From JAABRU01 sp050180235 (GTDB lineage: Bacteria > Desulfobacterota > Desulfobacteria > Desulfobacterales > Desulfococcaceae), in assembly GCA_050180235.1 (NCBI GenBank), contig JBFXEJ010000013.1, positions 1 to 64,000 of the forward strand: DNA of 64,000 nucleotides, read 5' to 3'. Positions 16,517-24,322 of this stretch are shown piece by piece. Numbering within the stretch: position 1 is the first letter of the stretch; each line of letters opens with the position of its first letter. Made by a program: the position numbers and the translations under genes. The notes beneath the pieces were generated by a model. The model saw only the letters and a list, made by a program, of their open reading frames with translations. It was not told the DNA's origin and ran no database searches.

Positions 16517-18201
16517 TGTATCCATTTCCCAAAAATCTGCATGGTTCGGTTCTCCTCATACTGATTGCCGCCATGTCCCTTATCTCTGTGCTGGGTGCCG
16601 CTGTCCTGTCTGTGACTGCAACATCGGCTTATAATGATCTGATTTCCGGGAATTTCATCCGTGCAGGTTATCTTGCCGAATCCGGGATGCGCTATGCCGC
16701 GCTGAAAAATCTGCCGGAAAACACTTATGTGACAGTATGGGAACAGGGCGGAATTCTTCATATGACCGAAGAGAATGTCCCCCCTTCCGGAACCATCCCG
16801 GGCAATGGCTTCAGGGTATCGGTGAATGACTGCGGAACTGAATCCTCTGGCGTAGTCAGTGAGGGCTCGTCTTATGAATCCCAAAGAAAAATTTCCGGGA
16901 AAAATATGAAGGGACTTCCCTGCTGGCATTTTGACGATTTTTTCTGGATCACGGACAGGATATATGACAGTTGCGGAAACAACCAGGGGCAGATAAAGGG
17001 AAGTTCATGGTCACGGGTGTGTGAGGGAAAAAACGGCGGTGCACTGAAATTCGGGGGCTCAGATTATGTTTACACGGATTTCAGACCCTTTTGTGAAATC
17101 GGCAATACAGCCTCCTTTACTGCTGTTTTTCAGGCCAGACCCGCACATGGTACGCAGGGCACTGTCATGGGTGTCAGGGACAGCTCCGGTGCTTTTTCCA
17201 TAGGGATCAGCGGTGCTAACTGGACGTGGACTTTCGGAAACCGGAACAGCAGTCCCATACCGGTTACTTTTGACCGATGGCAGCAGGTGATTCTGGTTTA
17301 TGATGCCATTACAGGCATTATGACCATGCGTGCGGATGACTGTCTCGGTTCCGGAAGTACAGACACATATAACTATGGCTCTGCCGGAGGTACTGCCGCT
17401 ATGCCGGAGGAAGTAAAGCATCTTTTTCTTGCTGCGGAAAATCTGTCCGGAACACCGTCTTCCTATTTCACCGGAGAATTGGATGAAATCCGGATATACA
17501 ACAGTGCAATGGATCCGGCTCTGCTCCAACCCGTATGTCCGGAATCCGGCGCTGCTGCATGGTATCCTTTTAATGGCAATGCTCTGGATGAAAGCAGCAC
17601 GGCCCCGCAGTTTGACGGAACAGTTACGGGCGCAGTCCTGAATCCGGATCGCTTCAAATGCCCGGACAGGACATGGCGGTTTGACGGAACCGATTGGATT
17701 GACGGAAATATTGATCCCGTGAATCCAATGATTTCTGCCTATCCTTTCAGTATGAGCGCATGGATACGTCTTGACAGTGCGGATGCTACGGAAAAGGTGA
17801 TTTTCAGTCTGACCGGCACGGTGTCTGATGATAATGTGCAGTTCGGGATATATGTCAATGAAAGTTCACAACTCTGTCTCCGTGCAAAGGAAAGTGATGC
17901 CGCTCTGAGTTCGGAATGCGCGCCCGGAGCATTGGATACAGGCACATGGTATTTTGTCACCGCCGTTTTTCAGGATCAGGAAAAGCGGAATCTGTATTTG
18001 GATGGCGTATCTGTGCTGCCGATCTTTCCGGTGGTCAATGTTTTGTACAACGTGAATGATATTACCCGATGGGCAGCAGGCCGATGGGGAAACCTGACGC
18101 CTTCAGGATATTTCAAAGGCGCAATTGACGATATTTCCGTATGGCCCGGTGAACTGAGTCCCGCAGAAATCAGCATAATGTCTCAGCAGAGACCTGAGTG
18201 A
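16513..18201 (+). CDS. Pilin-like membrane-anchored protein with two LamG domains
   Basis: The 562-residue protein starts with an uncleaved-looking hydrophobic helix typical of PilX/GspK-type minor pilins (SVLLILIAAMSLISVLGAAVLS, about residues 11-32), followed by AGYLAESGMRYAA, the usual sequence after that helix. Two concanavalin-like LamG domains follow, at about residues 125-335 (LKFGGSDYVYTDF ... GELDEIRIYNSAMDP) and 345-560 (AWYPFNGNALDES ... GAIDDISVWPGELS). LamG domains bind sugars or proteins, so this gene plausibly makes the adhesive tip of the filament primed by the preceding three pseudopilins. It overlaps the previous stop (ATGA). Confidence 0.75.
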   Translation: MMYPFPKNLHGSVLLILIAAMSLISVLGAAVLSVTATSAYNDLISGNFIRAGYLAESGMRYAALKNLPENTYVTVWEQGGILHMTEENVPPSGTIPGNGFRVSVNDCGTESSGVVSEGSSYESQRKISGKNMKGLPCWHFDDFFWITDRIYDSCGNNQGQIKGSSWSRVCEGKNGGALKFGGSDYVYTDFRPFCEIGNTASFTAVFQARPAHGTQGTVMGVRDSSGAFSIGISGANWTWTFGNRNSSPIPVTFDRWQQVILVYDAITGIMTMRADDCLGSGSTDTYNYGSAGGTAAMPEEVKHLFLAAENLSGTPSSYFTGELDEIRIYNSAMDPALLQPVCPESGAAAWYPFNGNALDESSTAPQFDGTVTGAVLNPDRFKCPDRTWRFDGTDWIDGNIDPVNPMISAYPFSMSAWIRLDSADATEKVIFSLTGTVSDDNVQFGIYVNESSQLCLRAKESDAALSSECAPGALDTGTWYFVTAVFQDQEKRNLYLDGVSVLPIFPVVNVLYNVNDITRWAAGRWGNLTPSGYFKGAIDDISVWPGELSPAEISIMSQQRPE

Positions 18202-18221
18202 GTTTTTTTAATGTCTGTGAC

Positions 18222-18239
18222 AAACCCTTAGGGTTTTTT
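18222..18239 (+). terminator. AAACCCTTAGGGTTT hairpin, possible terminator
   Basis: AAACCC-TTA-GGGTTT followed by TTT lies 20 bases after the LamG gene stop. It could end that operon, although the same palindrome recurs as a dispersed repeat (24262, 63883). Confidence 0.45.
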
Positions 18240-18272
18240 GGGGATAAACATTTTTTGAGAATTTAAAAATAT

Positions 18273-20315
18273 ATGAATGAGGAAACACAAATCAAACCGC
18301 CGGAGATTCTGGCTCCTGCCGGAAACAAAGCCGCTTTTCTGGCAGCACTCGCAGCAGGAGCCGATGCCATTTACTGCGGACTGAAACAGTTTTCCGCACG
18401 CATGGAAGCCAAAAATTTCAGCATTGAGGAACTGTCCGCTCTCACCGAACTGGCCCATGCACAGGGAAAATCCGTATATGTCACCTTCAATTCCCTGATC
18501 CGGCCGGAAGAACTCAGCGAAGCCGGGCAGATGATTGATCTGCTTAACCGGCATGTAAAACCGGACGCGCTGATTATTCAGGATGTAAGCCTGATTGAAC
18601 TTGCCCGCCAGACCGGATTTCCCGGTGAAATCCATTTATCCACCCTTGCCAATGTCACTTTTCCATCTGCCCTGACCTTTATCCGGGAAAAACTGCCGGA
18701 TAATGTCACGCGGGTTGTTCTTCCCAGAGAACTGAGCATAGATGAAATAAAAGCAATGGATCAGGCATGTTCCGGAAATAAAGCAGAACAGCCTTCCAGG
18801 TTGTTTAAAGAGAAGGATCAGACATATTCCGGCAGACACCCGGAATTTGAAGTTTTTATTCACGGCGCTCTGTGCTACGGTGTTTCCGGACGCTGTTACT
18901 GGAGCAGTTGGCTGGGCGGAAAAAGCGGACTCCGCGGCAGATGTGTCCAGCCCTGCCGCAGGCGTTATACGCACAAAGACATGCCGAAAAGATATTTTTC
19001 CTGTCAGGATCTTGGTTTGGATGTGCTGGTAAAGGTTCTTATGTCCGTGCCCTCAGTCCGGGCATGGAAGATTGAGGGCCGGAAAAAAAGCCCCCATTAT
19101 GTTTTTTACACAGTCACGGCATACCGGATGCTCCGGGATGAGGGACATGATCCCAAGGTGAAAAAAAACGCACTTTCCCTGCTTGCCCAGGCTTTGGGAC
19201 GAACAGGAACCCATTATTTTTTTCTGCCACAGCGGCCACAGAATCCGGTGGATACAGCAGGACAGACCGGCTCCGGTCTGCTGATGGGAACAGTCAAAGG
19301 CGGAAAACGCACACCTTTCATCACACCGCTTCGGGAACTTTTTCCCGGAGATCTGCTTCGTATCGGTTACGAAGACGAACCCGGTCATATGATCTGCAAA
19401 ATCAGCAAATATGTTCCCCGCAAAGGTCAGTTCCGGCTTTCACTCCCACCGGGAAAATTCCCCTCTGAAAATGCGCCCTTTTTTCTTACCGACCGAAGGG
19501 AAAAGGCTTTGACGGAAATGATGGCCGCACAGGAGAAAAAACTCCGGCCTGTGCAGGAAACAGAAACTCTGCGTTCGGATTTCTGTGTGCAAATGCCGAA
19601 GGGAACCATAGGGAAGCCAAAGGAAATACATCTGATCCTGCATCGCAAATCGGGAAAATCACAGACACAGGAAACCTCAGGGCTGTGGCTTTCTCCGGAT
19701 ACCCTGAAACAGACACCGAACAAATTGATTCCCAATATATGGTGGTGGCTTCCGCCTGTCATATGGCCGCAGGATGAACAGCATTGGAAGGAACTGAAGG
19801 AAGAATCGATCAAAGCAGGGGCAGGGCATTTTGTCCTAAACGCTGCATGGCAGATGGCTTTTTTTCCGGATGCTGCGAAAAGTGGGATATGGGCAGGCCC
19901 TTTCTGCAATACAGCCAATCCTCTGGCATTGGAAATGTTAAAGAAAATGGGATTTTCCGGTGTAATTCTCAGTCCGGAACTGCACAAAGATGATTATCTG
20001 TCCATGCCTGCACACAGCCCCCTGCCATTGGGTATGGTGATTTCCGGCAACTGGCCACTGTGTGTTTCCCGAACTTTGGCAACAGACATGGAAACAGATT
20101 CTCTTTTCACAAGTCCAAAAGGGGAACATGCCTGGGTGAAAAAATACGGCTCAGATTACTGGCTGTATCCGGACTGGGAACTGGATATTTCCGGCAAAGA
20201 GGCAGAACTCCGCAAAGCCGGATACAGTCTCTTTGTCCGCATAAGTGAAACCCTTCTTCCCGGAGTGAATCTGAAACCAAGACCCGGAATGTGGAACTGG
20301 GATATTTCCATCTGA
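18273..20315 (+). CDS. Peptidase U32 family protein
   Basis: The 680-residue protein has the U32 TIM-barrel-like N-terminal domain (PPEILAPAGNKAAFLAALAAGADAIYCGL at residues 8-36) and the signature block from FIHGALCYGVSGRCYWSS to GRCVQPCRRRY at about 195-232, whose four cysteines match the Fe-S site of characterised members. Relatives such as RlhA and TrhP hydroxylate RNA bases rather than cut proteins, so an RNA modification role is the better guess. A second, weakly conserved U32-like half covers the rest. It is longer than E. coli TrhP (about 450) and similar in size to RlhA (about 650). Confidence 0.8.
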   Translation: MNEETQIKPPEILAPAGNKAAFLAALAAGADAIYCGLKQFSARMEAKNFSIEELSALTELAHAQGKSVYVTFNSLIRPEELSEAGQMIDLLNRHVKPDALIIQDVSLIELARQTGFPGEIHLSTLANVTFPSALTFIREKLPDNVTRVVLPRELSIDEIKAMDQACSGNKAEQPSRLFKEKDQTYSGRHPEFEVFIHGALCYGVSGRCYWSSWLGGKSGLRGRCVQPCRRRYTHKDMPKRYFSCQDLGLDVLVKVLMSVPSVRAWKIEGRKKSPHYVFYTVTAYRMLRDEGHDPKVKKNALSLLAQALGRTGTHYFFLPQRPQNPVDTAGQTGSGLLMGTVKGGKRTPFITPLRELFPGDLLRIGYEDEPGHMICKISKYVPRKGQFRLSLPPGKFPSENAPFFLTDRREKALTEMMAAQEKKLRPVQETETLRSDFCVQMPKGTIGKPKEIHLILHRKSGKSQTQETSGLWLSPDTLKQTPNKLIPNIWWWLPPVIWPQDEQHWKELKEESIKAGAGHFVLNAAWQMAFFPDAAKSGIWAGPFCNTANPLALEMLKKMGFSGVILSPELHKDDYLSMPAHSPLPLGMVISGNWPLCVSRTLATDMETDSLFTSPKGEHAWVKKYGSDYWLYPDWELDISGKEAELRKAGYSLFVRISETLLPGVNLKPRPGMWNWDISI

Positions 20316-20420
20316 TTCAATGATGTTACGCAATTTTTCCGACACCGTTATTCCGGCAAAGCATAAATCAGCTAATATCAATTGGTTGTGGATACCTGCT
20401 TTCTCCGGTATGACGGGGGA

Positions 20421-20496
20421 ATTTAACAACGAATTAAGCGGTTGGAGCTAAGCGGTTGCGAACGCAGTGAGCAATCCGCTTGAGCGATTGGTTAGA
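20421..20496 (-). repeat. attC-like cassette recombination site 1
   Basis: Read on the minus strand, CTAACCAATCGCTCAAGCGGATTGC is followed by a loop and GCAACCGCTTAGCTCC, ending in GTTAAAT, which fits GTTRRRY. The two arms pair with one unpaired A (GCGGATTGC against GCGGTTGC), the extrahelical base that marks integron attC sites. It follows the VapC gene stop by about 20 bases. Confidence 0.7.
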
Positions 20497-20515
20497 AATT
20501 TTTACCACACTGTTA

Positions 20516-20920
20516 CTATGTACTCCAGTCTTCAATTTCCAACATTCTGATTCTTTCAAAATGGCGTTTGTTACGTGTTACAAATATCATTTTATTCGCT
20601 AAAGCTGTTCCGGCAATTAACAGGTCGATGTCATCTAAAGGATTCCCGGTTTTTCTCAATTCCGTATATATCTCACCCGAAATTGTTACAGATTCTTTTG
20701 TAAGCGGTAACACAGTATTTTTTGATGCAAATTCAATAAATTTTAATAACTTTTTATCAGCGTCCCGATGCTTTAATCCACTTATTATTTCATAATATGT
20801 TATGATACTTAAATTCACTTTTTTATACAAAGCAAGGTAAGAAGCAAAACGATCAGTAACTTTCGGGTTATTTTTTAAGAATAACGATAAGATATCTGTA
20901 TCAATCATTGAAGGTTTCAC
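20516..20920 (-). CDS. vapC: PIN-domain toxin of VapBC type
   Basis: The 134-residue protein is a PIN-domain RNase toxin: MIDTDILSLFL at the start gives the first acidic residue, ITYYEIISGL the second, and DIDLLIAGTALANKMIFVTRNKRHFERI the last catalytic acids. It starts at GTG 20920 with AAGGAG eight bases upstream and overlaps the antitoxin stop by about 20 bases. It probably cleaves tRNA or rRNA when free of antitoxin. It occupies the last cassette of the array before attC 1. Toxin-antitoxin pairs are frequent integron cargo. Confidence 0.85.
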   Translation of the reverse strand: MKPSMIDTDILSLFLKNNPKVTDRFASYLALYKKVNLSIITYYEIISGLKHRDADKKLLKFIEFASKNTVLPLTKESVTISGEIYTELRKTGNPLDDIDLLIAGTALANKMIFVTRNKRHFERIRMLEIEDWST

Positions 20921-21164
20921 ATTCTCTTCTCCTTGAAAATGCCTGCTGACGGCGTTCTGTAATTTCTCTTAAAAAATCTTCAAGTTCCTCATCCGGCATA
21001 TCTTGCCAGCATCCTGCAAATTTCATGATTTCATCCGCATTATTCGGAATTATCTCCAATCCGAGTCTGTAGAAATGGATAAAATCATAGAGTTCCGACA
21101 ATCTGTCATGAGGAATAAGGCTGATTTCCTCTGTCAGTTTCATTTGTATTTCAGATAAATTCAT
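20901..21164 (-). CDS. Antitoxin partner of the VapC-like toxin
   Basis: The 87-residue acidic protein (LTEEISLIPHDRLSELYDFIHFYRLG) precedes and overlaps the PIN toxin gene, the standard antitoxin position. It matches no well-known DNA-binding antitoxin motif that I can name, but the N-terminal half resembles short DUF2281-like antitoxins. AGGGAGAT lies upstream of the ATG at proper spacing. The C-terminus is Arg-rich (ERRQQAFSRRRE), perhaps the toxin-binding tail. Confidence 0.7.
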   Translation of the reverse strand: MNLSEIQMKLTEEISLIPHDRLSELYDFIHFYRLGLEIIPNNADEIMKFAGCWQDMPDEELEDFLREITERRQQAFSRRRECETFND

Positions 21165-21200
21165 TTGTCATATCTCCCTTTTCTGTGTCAGACAGTGCAT

Positions 21201-21225
21201 ACAGGGCGGACGTATTCCGCCCTGT
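21201..21225. repeat. Perfect GC-rich hairpin
   Basis: ACAGGGCGGA-CGTAT-TCCGCCCTGT forms a perfect 10-base stem between two cassettes. No T-run follows on either strand, so it is a weak terminator at best. Confidence 0.6.
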
Positions 21226-21333
21226 AATCTGATATATTTTTGATATAGGCTTTAAGTAAATAATTTTGGGGTTTCCATGCTGTATGTGTTTCTGATACAG
21301 TTTCATAACGCTGATGTGGTTCATTCCAAGTTG

Positions 21334-21498
21334 TTATCCCAGAGAAAATGCCTTGGTTGCATCCTCGGGTTGGGTCAGATGTCTGACATAAATATGCAGG
21401 AGATCAGGCATATCATCTTCGTATTTAAAAAGAAATGTATGGTCAGGGCTTCTGCGTCCTGCCCATCTTCTTAATGATTTCATTGACTGGTTCTTCAT
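21334..21498 (-). pseudogene. Possible truncated RelE/ParE-like toxin
   Basis: A 54-residue frame from ATG 21498 reads SLRRWAGRRSPDHTFLFKYE...LLHIYVRHLTQP, reminiscent of the C-terminal half of RelE/ParE-superfamily toxins. The frame remains open into attC 2 up to 21609, but that part looks like recombination-site sequence. The stop lies in GGATAACAAC, a position where cassette genes often run into an attC. A normal toxin would be 90-100 residues, so this is probably a remnant. Confidence in the family is low. Confidence 0.35.
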
Positions 21499-21557
21499 AC
21501 TTTTTCTGATAGCTTCACCCGAACCACACCGGTTACGATTCTTTTCCAATCTGAAAC

Positions 21558-21623
21558 GCCCAACGACAAGGTGAGCGGCGGGGCAGCTTATCCGCTCCGC
21601 CCGCTCCACCGCTTTGCTTAGCC
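21558..21623 (-). repeat. attC-like cassette recombination site 2
   Basis: On the minus strand the site runs from GGCTAAGCAAAGCGGTGGAGC to GCTCACCTTGTCGTTGGGC. It ends in GTTGGGC, a full match to GTTRRRY. The arms GGTGGAGCGG and CCGCTCACC pair with one unpaired G. It begins five bases after the stop of the XRE gene. Confidence 0.75.
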
Positions 21624-21627
21624 GGTA

Positions 21628-21903
21628 TCATCTTACCCCTATTTCTATTCTTTTTCCAAAGACAGATGCAACTCTCTCCAATGTGGAAAGTTTAATTTCC
21701 TCCGAATGATTTTCAACTTTTGAAATAGTTGATATTTTCAGTTTAAGCTGTTTTGCCACCTCAGCCTGTGTCAGCCCTGCCTCTTCTCTCGCCTGTTTTA
21801 AAATAACCCCGATTTTGAAAGACTGATAGCCTTCCTCAAAGTTTTTTGCAAACTCAGGTTCTTCTGCCTTTCTTTTGGCTATATATTTTTGTAAATCGCT
21901 CAT
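21628..21903 (-). CDS. XRE/HigA-like antitoxin repressor
   Basis: The protein of 91 residues has a helix-turn-helix at about residues 35-80 (ILKQAREEAGLTQAEVAKQLKLKISTISKVE), typical of HigA/XRE antitoxins that repress their own operon. It is the last of three overlapping genes (DUF4258, YgiT zinc finger, XRE). ATG 21903 is chosen; GTG 21912, overlapping the previous stop, is also possible. Its stop abuts attC 2, as expected for the end of a gene cassette. Confidence 0.8.
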   Translation of the reverse strand: MSDLQKYIAKRKAEEPEFAKNFEEGYQSFKIGVILKQAREEAGLTQAEVAKQLKLKISTISKVENHSEEIKLSTLERVASVFGKRIEIGVR

Positions 21904-21908
21904 TTGTA

Positions 21909-22133
21909 TCACGCATAATCCATTACCGGTATTTTTATCATTTCTTCAATAAACTGCTTATTCTTTATTTTTTCAAATATACTTTGACTGACTTTCGGCG
22001 AAAGTGTTCTTTCTCCGCAGACAGAACATTCTTCATACCCGACATTTTTCACAAAATACAATCTTCCGCTGATTCTGAGATCAATCATGCCTTTTCTGTT
22101 TTCCATTTCATTATGACATACTGCACATTTCAT
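21909..22133 (-). CDS. YgiT-type zinc-finger protein (MqsA N-terminal-like)
   Basis: The 74-residue protein has two CxxC pairs, CAVC at residues 3-6 and CSVC at about 37-40, as in the zinc-binding N-terminal domain of the MqsA antitoxin. The helix-turn-helix half of MqsA is missing here and is instead supplied by the separate XRE gene that follows. Its ATG overlaps the stop of the DUF4258 gene (22130-22133) and its own stop overlaps the XRE gene start region. Confidence 0.8.
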   Translation of the reverse strand: MKCAVCHNEMENRKGMIDLRISGRLYFVKNVGYEECSVCGERTLSPKVSQSIFEKIKNKQFIEEMIKIPVMDYA

Positions 22134-22441
22134 GACTTTGTTCTCCTCTTTTTAAAGTCTTTATCCCATTTTTCAGGATTCAGCGCGGGATTATATGCGG
22201 TAATAATCCATACCGGATTAACAGAACATTGGACATGCAATATATGTCTGTTTTCTGCTGTTCCTAAAACAAGGCAACTGTATACATATTTATCTTCAGG
22301 ATATTCCTCTATAATTTCACCTGATAAAATGGCTTCCCTGGCATTCTCCGGTGATATGTTTCTCTCGATGCAGCGTTCAAGTGCGTGAACAGTAAATCTG
22401 TAATTATTTAATCTGACTGATTTTTTTATAATTTCTATCAT
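22130..22441 (-). CDS. DUF4258 protein, likely MqsR-like toxin
   Basis: The 103-residue protein contains FTVHALERCIERNISPENAREAILSGEIIEEYPED, the start of the DUF4258 fold, which is related to the RelE/MqsR-type RNase toxins. Conserved H19/R23-like residues and a terminal WDKDFKKRRTKS fit the family. It leads the three-gene cassette with a YgiT zinc finger and an XRE repressor as candidate antitoxins. Toxic activity is inferred from context. Confidence 0.75.
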   Translation of the reverse strand: MIEIIKKSVRLNNYRFTVHALERCIERNISPENAREAILSGEIIEEYPEDKYVYSCLVLGTAENRHILHVQCSVNPVWIITAYNPALNPEKWDKDFKKRRTKS

Positions 22442-22540
22442 TCAGTTTTTTTCCGCCATTTCGTTATTCAAATTCAGTAAGTCATCTTTGATCTAAATTT
22501 CTCATTTATTTATAGCTTTTCCTGCATGTTTTTTCAAATA

Positions 22541-22605
22541 CATAACATAGAGCTAACCGGCGTTGCGATAGCAACGTCCGGTTGAGCGACTGGTTGTGCG
22601 TTATC
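22541..22605 (-). repeat. attC-like cassette recombination site 3
   Basis: On the minus strand the site reads GATAACGCACAACCAGTC...CTCAACCGGACGTTGC, a TATC loop, then GCAACGCCGGTTAGCTCTATGTTATG. The arms AACCGGACGTTGC and GCAACGCCGGTT pair with a single unpaired A. The ending GCCGGTTAGCTCTA is a common attC arm. This is the clearest attC fold of the array. Confidence 0.78.
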
Positions 22606-22697
22606 ATTTCTATTTAATCGATTTCATCCACTGCTTTTCTTATCCGTACTTGCTTATCTCCAAGTTTTTTTGAAATCCGTTGGATTATAAAAATTCA

Positions 22698-23252
22698 TTA
22701 ATCAATTTTATCGATGACTATTTTTGTATATCTGACTCCGGGAGCTAATTCTGAATCAACTTTTTTGGGTCTCTTATCACCCCTTGTTTCAAGAGTAATA
22801 GGATTATCTTTAAGATAATTATATAAGTTATATAGACCCTCCCGCAGTTCATTTTCACTCAAACCGGTACTGATACCGACTTCTGCCAAGCATATAAAAA
22901 TTGAGAGAGGTGTTTCATACTTATGCTCCAAAAAATTGATAACTCTGAAATAGTATTTTGCATTATCATCTTCCTGTTCCAATTTCACACAAAACCTTCC
23001 GTATGAATCCAAAATTGGAAAATGTATATTATATATATTTTTATATAATGGACTCCATCTTGTGCGGTATATTGAACCTATCCATGCATAAGTCTTAATT
23101 TCAGTTATAGGATTTTCTGCCCATTTCCATTCATCTTTCCATATTTTACCAGCAAAATCAATCAGTACTGGTTTTACTGTCTGTATATATTTCGGTGCTT
23201 CATTCTGAAGGTGCCCTACTTTTTGGATAAATTTATTATAATCAAACATCAT
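22698..23252 (-). CDS. Hypothetical cassette protein
   Basis: I do not recognise this 184-residue protein. It is soluble, rich in Tyr, Trp and Lys (about 13 Tyr in the first two thirds), with no signal peptide, Cys motif or P-loop. The C-terminal third has a helix resembling a winged-helix segment (ELREGLYNLYNYLKDNPITLETRGDKRPKKV). It lies alone between attC 3 and attC 4, so it is the cargo of one cassette. Its base composition is clearly more AT-rich than the chromosomal genes on either side. Confidence 0.65.
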   Translation of the reverse strand: MMFDYNKFIQKVGHLQNEAPKYIQTVKPVLIDFAGKIWKDEWKWAENPITEIKTYAWIGSIYRTRWSPLYKNIYNIHFPILDSYGRFCVKLEQEDDNAKYYFRVINFLEHKYETPLSIFICLAEVGISTGLSENELREGLYNLYNYLKDNPITLETRGDKRPKKVDSELAPGVRYTKIVIDKID

Positions 23253-23288
23253 TTGTTATTCCAAATCATATTATTATCAGAGGACGAG

Positions 23289-23376
23289 GCACAACGCCGC
23301 AAATAACCGGCTGGTAAAAGCCGCAGAGCGAAGCGGCGCGGCTTTTACCAGCCCGAGTTAATTTGCATTGTTAGGC
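23289..23376 (-). repeat. attC-like cassette recombination site 4
   Basis: On the minus strand the site starts GCCTAACAATGCAAAT and ends ATTTGCGGCGTTGTGC, with an internal long hairpin GGCTGGTAAAAGCC/GGCTTTTACCAGCC. GCCTAAC matches RYYYAAC exactly and includes the TAA stop of the upstream cassette gene, a classic cassette junction. The site is 88 bases long. Confidence 0.82.
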
Positions 23377-23733
23377 ATTTTTCTTTTTAGCAGGTTTAGC
23401 CGTTCCAATGCATTTATTTGTTCCATCAAACTCTGTATAAATCTCGCCTGAAAATTCCGTGTTCAGCAATAATGTCACAACGGGCAATCCTTTCGGGTGG
23501 ACCGTTAGCTCATAACCCTGATTGGTCTGCAAACAAGAAAACTTGTGTTCCCCAGCAACTTTTAGCTCGGAGACAACAATGCCTAAATTGCTATCGATTC
23601 CTTCAACCGAGACAGGAGTAAGCATGAATACACAATCACCAGATTCATCGCCTTCTTTTGGAGCTATGAGCATGAAACCAGCATGGTCGCCGTTATCTGA
23701 ATAAAGAGTAAGAGCTTTTGGTATCTTTGTCAT
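23371..23733 (-). CDS. Hypothetical cassette protein
   Basis: I do not recognise this 120-residue protein. It is predicted soluble and beta-rich (GFMLIAPKEGDESGDCVFMLTPVSVEG) and ends in a basic tail, AKPAKKKNA. The start ATG lies seven bases after a GTTAGGC half-site and the stop lies inside the GCCTAAC of attC 4, so the gene fills its cassette exactly. No function can be assigned. Confidence 0.65.
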   Translation of the reverse strand: MTKIPKALTLYSDNGDHAGFMLIAPKEGDESGDCVFMLTPVSVEGIDSNLGIVVSELKVAGEHKFSCLQTNQGYELTVHPKGLPVVTLLLNTEFSGEIYTEFDGTNKCIGTAKPAKKKNA

Positions 23734-23739
23734 TCTGAT

Positions 23740-23758
23740 GCCTAACCAGTTGTTATGC
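23740..23758 (-). repeat. Collapsed attC-like half-sites
   Basis: On the minus strand GCATAAC and GTTAGGC are separated by only five bases just upstream of the first cassette gene. It could be a deleted attC or a remnant of the junction with an upstream cassette. A very similar TATAACAACTGGTTATA occurs near 31637. Confidence 0.45.
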
Positions 23759-24322
23759 GGTTTTTTTTGTCATAAAGTATGAAAAAACGCGTGTTATGCG
23801 GACTGCAACTTTCATGCCAATTTCGGAGTTATTTTTCTGCCTGAACTGTCTTTTACAGATATATGCGTGCAAATCCCCTGACAGTTTATACCAATTCTCC
23901 ATTGATTTGATCCGATATTGTCAGTTTTTCCGCTGTTTCGTATGTGCAAAAAACCGCTCCGCTTAATTTTTGCACTCCTCCGGATTTGCATTCTGCATTG
24001 TATAAAACCAATGGCGAATTGGTATTATACCAAATCACCAGTGAAGACATGCCTTTGAAAAGATCAATTTTCTGTAATTACAGTATTTTTTTCAAACTTT
24101 GTCCTTTATGTGCAAAAAACCGCTCCGCTTAATTTTTGCACTCCTTCCGCTTTTGCAGGGACAGAAGTTGGCAAAAAAACGATAAACAGAAAAAAGACAT
24201 CCATATTGTATAAATTCAATGGCGATTTGGTATTAAGCAGCCGTTAATAAGTTAAATTCTGAACCCTAAGGGTTTTCAAAACCCTTAGAGTTTATAATAG
24301 GCGAAAATATATGAACGGTTAC
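23759..24322. other. Repeat-filled intergenic region, no gene seen
   Basis: Two ATACCAATTC-type paired-end elements lie back to back, at 23888-24025 and 24027-24233. Each contains one copy of the GTGCAAAAAACCGC hairpin (23944-23975 and 24110-24141). An AACCCTAAGGGTTTT/AAAACCCTTAGAGTTT palindrome at 24262-24293 follows and may terminate the DUF6178 gene on the minus strand. No integrase or other coding sequence is visible between the cassette array and DUF6178. Confidence 0.65.

Noticed and set aside
23944..24132. Short plus-strand frame across the repeat block between the cassette array and DUF6178
   Set aside because: It starts in one GTGCAAAAAACCGC hairpin and ends in the next, so it is made of repeat DNA.
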